From assembly GCA_027596035.1 (NCBI GenBank), contig JADGJA010000090.1:1-44635 (forward strand): a stretch of 44,635 nucleotides of DNA, read 5' to 3'. The DNA comes from Thoreauomyces humboldtii (taxonomy: Eukaryota; Chytridiomycota; Chytridiomycetes; Spizellomycetales; Powellomycetaceae). Positions 42,257 to 44,635 of this stretch are shown in pieces. The notes beneath the pieces were generated by a model. It saw only the letters and a program-made list of their open reading frames with translations, ran no database searches and was not told the origin of the DNA. Positions within the stretch are counted from its first letter, which is position 1; each line of letters starts with the position of its first letter. Made by a program: the position numbers and the translations under genes.

Positions 42257-44361
42257 ATGGCGGAAGCATCAGCAGCCGACCCGAACTTAGTCATCAGCCA
42301 CATGGAAGTCCTCACAGGAAACCACGAGAACCTAGCAGAAGGGTTTAAACTACAATTCAAGCGACTCACCGTGCTTGTTGGCGTTAACGGGTCAGGAAAG
42401 TCGGCGGTTCTCCGCGCAATACTCAAAGCCGCTGAGAAACCGCGCACGTCTGGCTTGAATACTATATTCACACCTGATGCCGAAGTCGGATTTTTTCAGC
42501 ATTGGAACGCGTTGAACATCGCCTCAATGGGTGTTGAACGGACGGACACGACAGGGACTGCTTCCGAGGCTTCTCGGAAACGCTTTCAAAAGCGCCTCGA
42601 AGATATTCAGAAAACGCTTTGGCAGAGGTACCTGAACTACCGGTTCGTGCCCGGCAACGTTCAAACGGCGGAAGTTCCCCCAGCCGCCACCGAGATTGAC
42701 AGGATGTGGCACACACTACGCGACTCGTTCGAAGCAACTGCGACCACCAGCACAGAGAATCCAGAGGGGGAACTGAAAAAGCAGGTTTTGGATTTCATCG
42801 CCAAAGAGTTTCGAGCAGGCGGGACGCACGTCAGCGACCTTGCCAGCGCGCGCTCTACGATAGAGAAACTCCTCAATCGCTTAGTAGGAGCGAACCAGGA
42901 CCGCCGCAAGGCTCTTGACCAACTGAAAAAGTACCTACATGGCGAAGGCTTTACACCTTCTCTGGACCTCCAGCGGTATTTCGAGGATGGGAAGTTTGGC
43001 CTTTCCGCGCCTCTACAATTCAACATCGGCTCTCCGGGGACTCCAACTTACACGCAGACCTACAGCGAGCTTGACCTCAGCAGCGGCGAGAAGATTCAGC
43101 TACTATGCCTTTTGTGGCGGCATCCGAGTATGCACGCCGAGACTGGGATTCTCCTTCTAGACGAGCCGGATGCACATCTTCACGTCGACCTATGTCGCGA
43201 GTTTATCGAGTCCCTTACCAAGCTGATCGAGACGCAAAATATCCAGGTTATCATGACGTCCCACGATGCAACGACCGTACGATTTCTGCCATCGGACAAA
43301 TCCGGGATTGCGCCCGCAATCTTCCTCTTGCGGGCTGGCAAACAACCGCTATCAATTGGCAGAGCTGCCGCAGTAAAGAGCCTCACGCAGAATCTCGTTA
43401 TGGTTTCCGAGCCAGCTGCCATGGTGTTCTGCGAAGCACCAGACGACGCGCATTTCTACACCTTCTTACACCAGCGCTTTAGTCAAATTTGCCCTGACCT
43501 CCGGCCAAATCCGCGTGGCTAACTTTCCGCTCGCACGGTAAAAAAGACGACAATTCCAACTGTGAGGAAGTTAAGCGCATCGTTCAAGTCAAGCGTCTCG
43601 TTGAAAGGTTTGCCGATGTCCCAGGGTTGAGCGATTTTACGAAACAAATTCGCGGCATCATCGACTTGGACAATCTGAAAAGTCGTGCGCTCGACCGCGA
43701 CATCCTGACGAAGCAGCTCGTCACAGGAGAGCGTTATTCGCTAGAAAACTACACATTCGACCCCATTGTGGTGTCAGCGTATCTGCTTCATCTCATTGAA
43801 AAAGATCGCAACGTTTTCTCCGAGGGGAACTGGCGGATGTGCCTCGGAACCTCCCCTGACAAGGATGCAGCCTTGAAGGAGCTTCTCAAATGCTTGTACA
43901 TGTCAGCGGGACCCCTCGTTTTCCCAAATCACATTTGGATCCAGCGTAAGCCTCTCCTGCAGCACATCATCGACACGTGGGCCAAGTTAGTCCTTGCTCG
44001 GATCACAGCGTTTCTGGCTGACCCGACATTGTTCACGCTACCTAATTGGAAAGATCGCATGCACATCAAACCGGCCATTGTAAGGACAGCGCAACGTGAA
44101 TACTACAAGTATCCGCTCACGACCGAGGACGAACGCTCCAGCTTGCACGACGTGAGGATTTCATGGCTCGATATCACGTTGAAGTACCCAGCGGCGTTGC
44201 TCTTTATGAAAGGCCATCACCTTGCCGGCATCTACGGAACCTTGTGTCCAGCTTTATTGGAAACGAAAAGCCTGCTTCGTCGCGCCGAAGCCATGCTCCC
44301 ACCCTTCGAGGACCTCGTCAACATCTTCCAGGACCTCCAAGATTTTGGGACCGAGGATTGA
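42257..44361 (+). CDS. OLD-like AAA ATPase with TOPRIM-type C-terminal region, frameshifted
   Basis: The first part (42257-43522, 421 residues) is an ABC-type ATPase: Walker A GVNGSGKSA near residue 41, signature-like LSSGEK, Walker B ILLLDEPDAHLH and switch MTSHD. It continues with FCEAPDDAHFYTFL, the start of a TOPRIM/DUF4435-like module. The next elements (HGKKDD, IIDLDN, RYSLENYTFDP) lie in another frame, from about 43516 to 44361. Both frames are open together only at 43498-43519, so one indel there joins them to about 700 residues. No good intron fits. Proteins of this type (OLD family) are ATP-dependent nucleases common in bacterial defence; in fungi they are sporadic. The lack of introns is compatible with horizontal gain. 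It is either a recent pseudogene or a sequence error. Confidence 0.78.
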
Positions 44362-44635
44362 AATGTGTCACTATTCACGGATCTATCACTTTCAGAGGTG
44401 CGATGAAGGGTATCCCCTACCTCGCCACTCCCAGTCATCCAGAGAGATCCTTCTAGCGCACCACGTGGGGCACTTGCAACCTTTCCACTCAGGAAAGTGG
44501 AACGGGGTTACCCGTTGCTTTCCGCGCCGTTGCTCCATCCTTCGATTCCGTGTGCGGTGCCTGCCGATTCCCTCTAGGCAGTGCGAGTGACGATAGGGAC
44601 TGCGTTTCTCGACATCGGCAGGGAACGCGAACCCC

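Overview
The window is nuclear DNA from a fungus. Genes are intron-dense with short GT-AG introns, there are no operons, and core products are fungal in type: mitochondrial ATP synthase subunit b, a Cdc3/AspB-type septin, a p24 cargo receptor, an SFT2 Golgi protein and a Vts1/Smaug SAM protein. A full-length class C (GABA-B-like) GPCR, which is rare in Dikarya, points to an early-diverging, possibly zoosporic (chytrid-like) lineage. That placement is an inference. Nothing here is prokaryotic or viral apart from an OLD-type ATPase gene at the right edge that may be of bacterial origin.

Layout. 0-1 kb: end of an unknown gene, then a NADAR-domain enzyme. 1.2-2.8 kb (-): ATP4, eight exons. 3.9-4.9 kb: F-box/LRR protein. 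5.1-5.9 kb (-): pyroglutamyl peptidase I. 6.4-6.8 kb (-): small inner-membrane protein resembling Mic12/Mic13. 7.5-9.0 kb: two divergent paralogous small-protein genes, one with a reading-frame shift. 9.8-10.7 kb: LigB/DODA extradiol dioxygenase. 11.3-13.4 kb (-): unrecognised basic, coiled-coil protein. 14.6-15.1 kb (-): weak unknown gene. 15.7-17.8 kb: divergent p24 and SFT2 genes. 18.7-19.4 kb: basic-secretory-protein peptidase interrupted by an in-frame TGA in the readthrough context TGA-CTA. 20.3-23.4 kb (-): Tdp1 with zinc finger and UIMs. 23.7-26.5 kb: large alpha/beta-hydrolase. 26.6-27.4 kb (-): NMN adenylyltransferase-like protein. 28.1-29.1 kb: five-repeat Myb protein. 29.2-32.3 kb (-): class C GPCR with a PH-like tail. 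33.3-34.2 kb (-): SAM-domain RNA-binding protein. 35.2-37.1 kb: septin. 37.2-37.7 kb: broken Tc1/mariner element. 39.0-41.1 kb: unknown low-complexity protein. 41.3-41.9 kb (-): small unknown spliced gene. 42.3-44.4 kb: OLD-like AAA ATPase with a frameshift.

Neighbours mostly have unrelated jobs. Functional adjacency is limited to p24/SFT2 (both ER-Golgi traffic, one shared promoter region) and loosely to ATP4 and the Mic12/13-like gene (both mitochondrial inner membrane). The most interesting items are the candidate stop-codon readthrough in the peptidase, the small-protein paralog pair with a frame change, the GPCR-PH fusion, and the frameshifted OLD-type gene. Exon boundaries were placed by eye from splice signals and reading-frame continuity.
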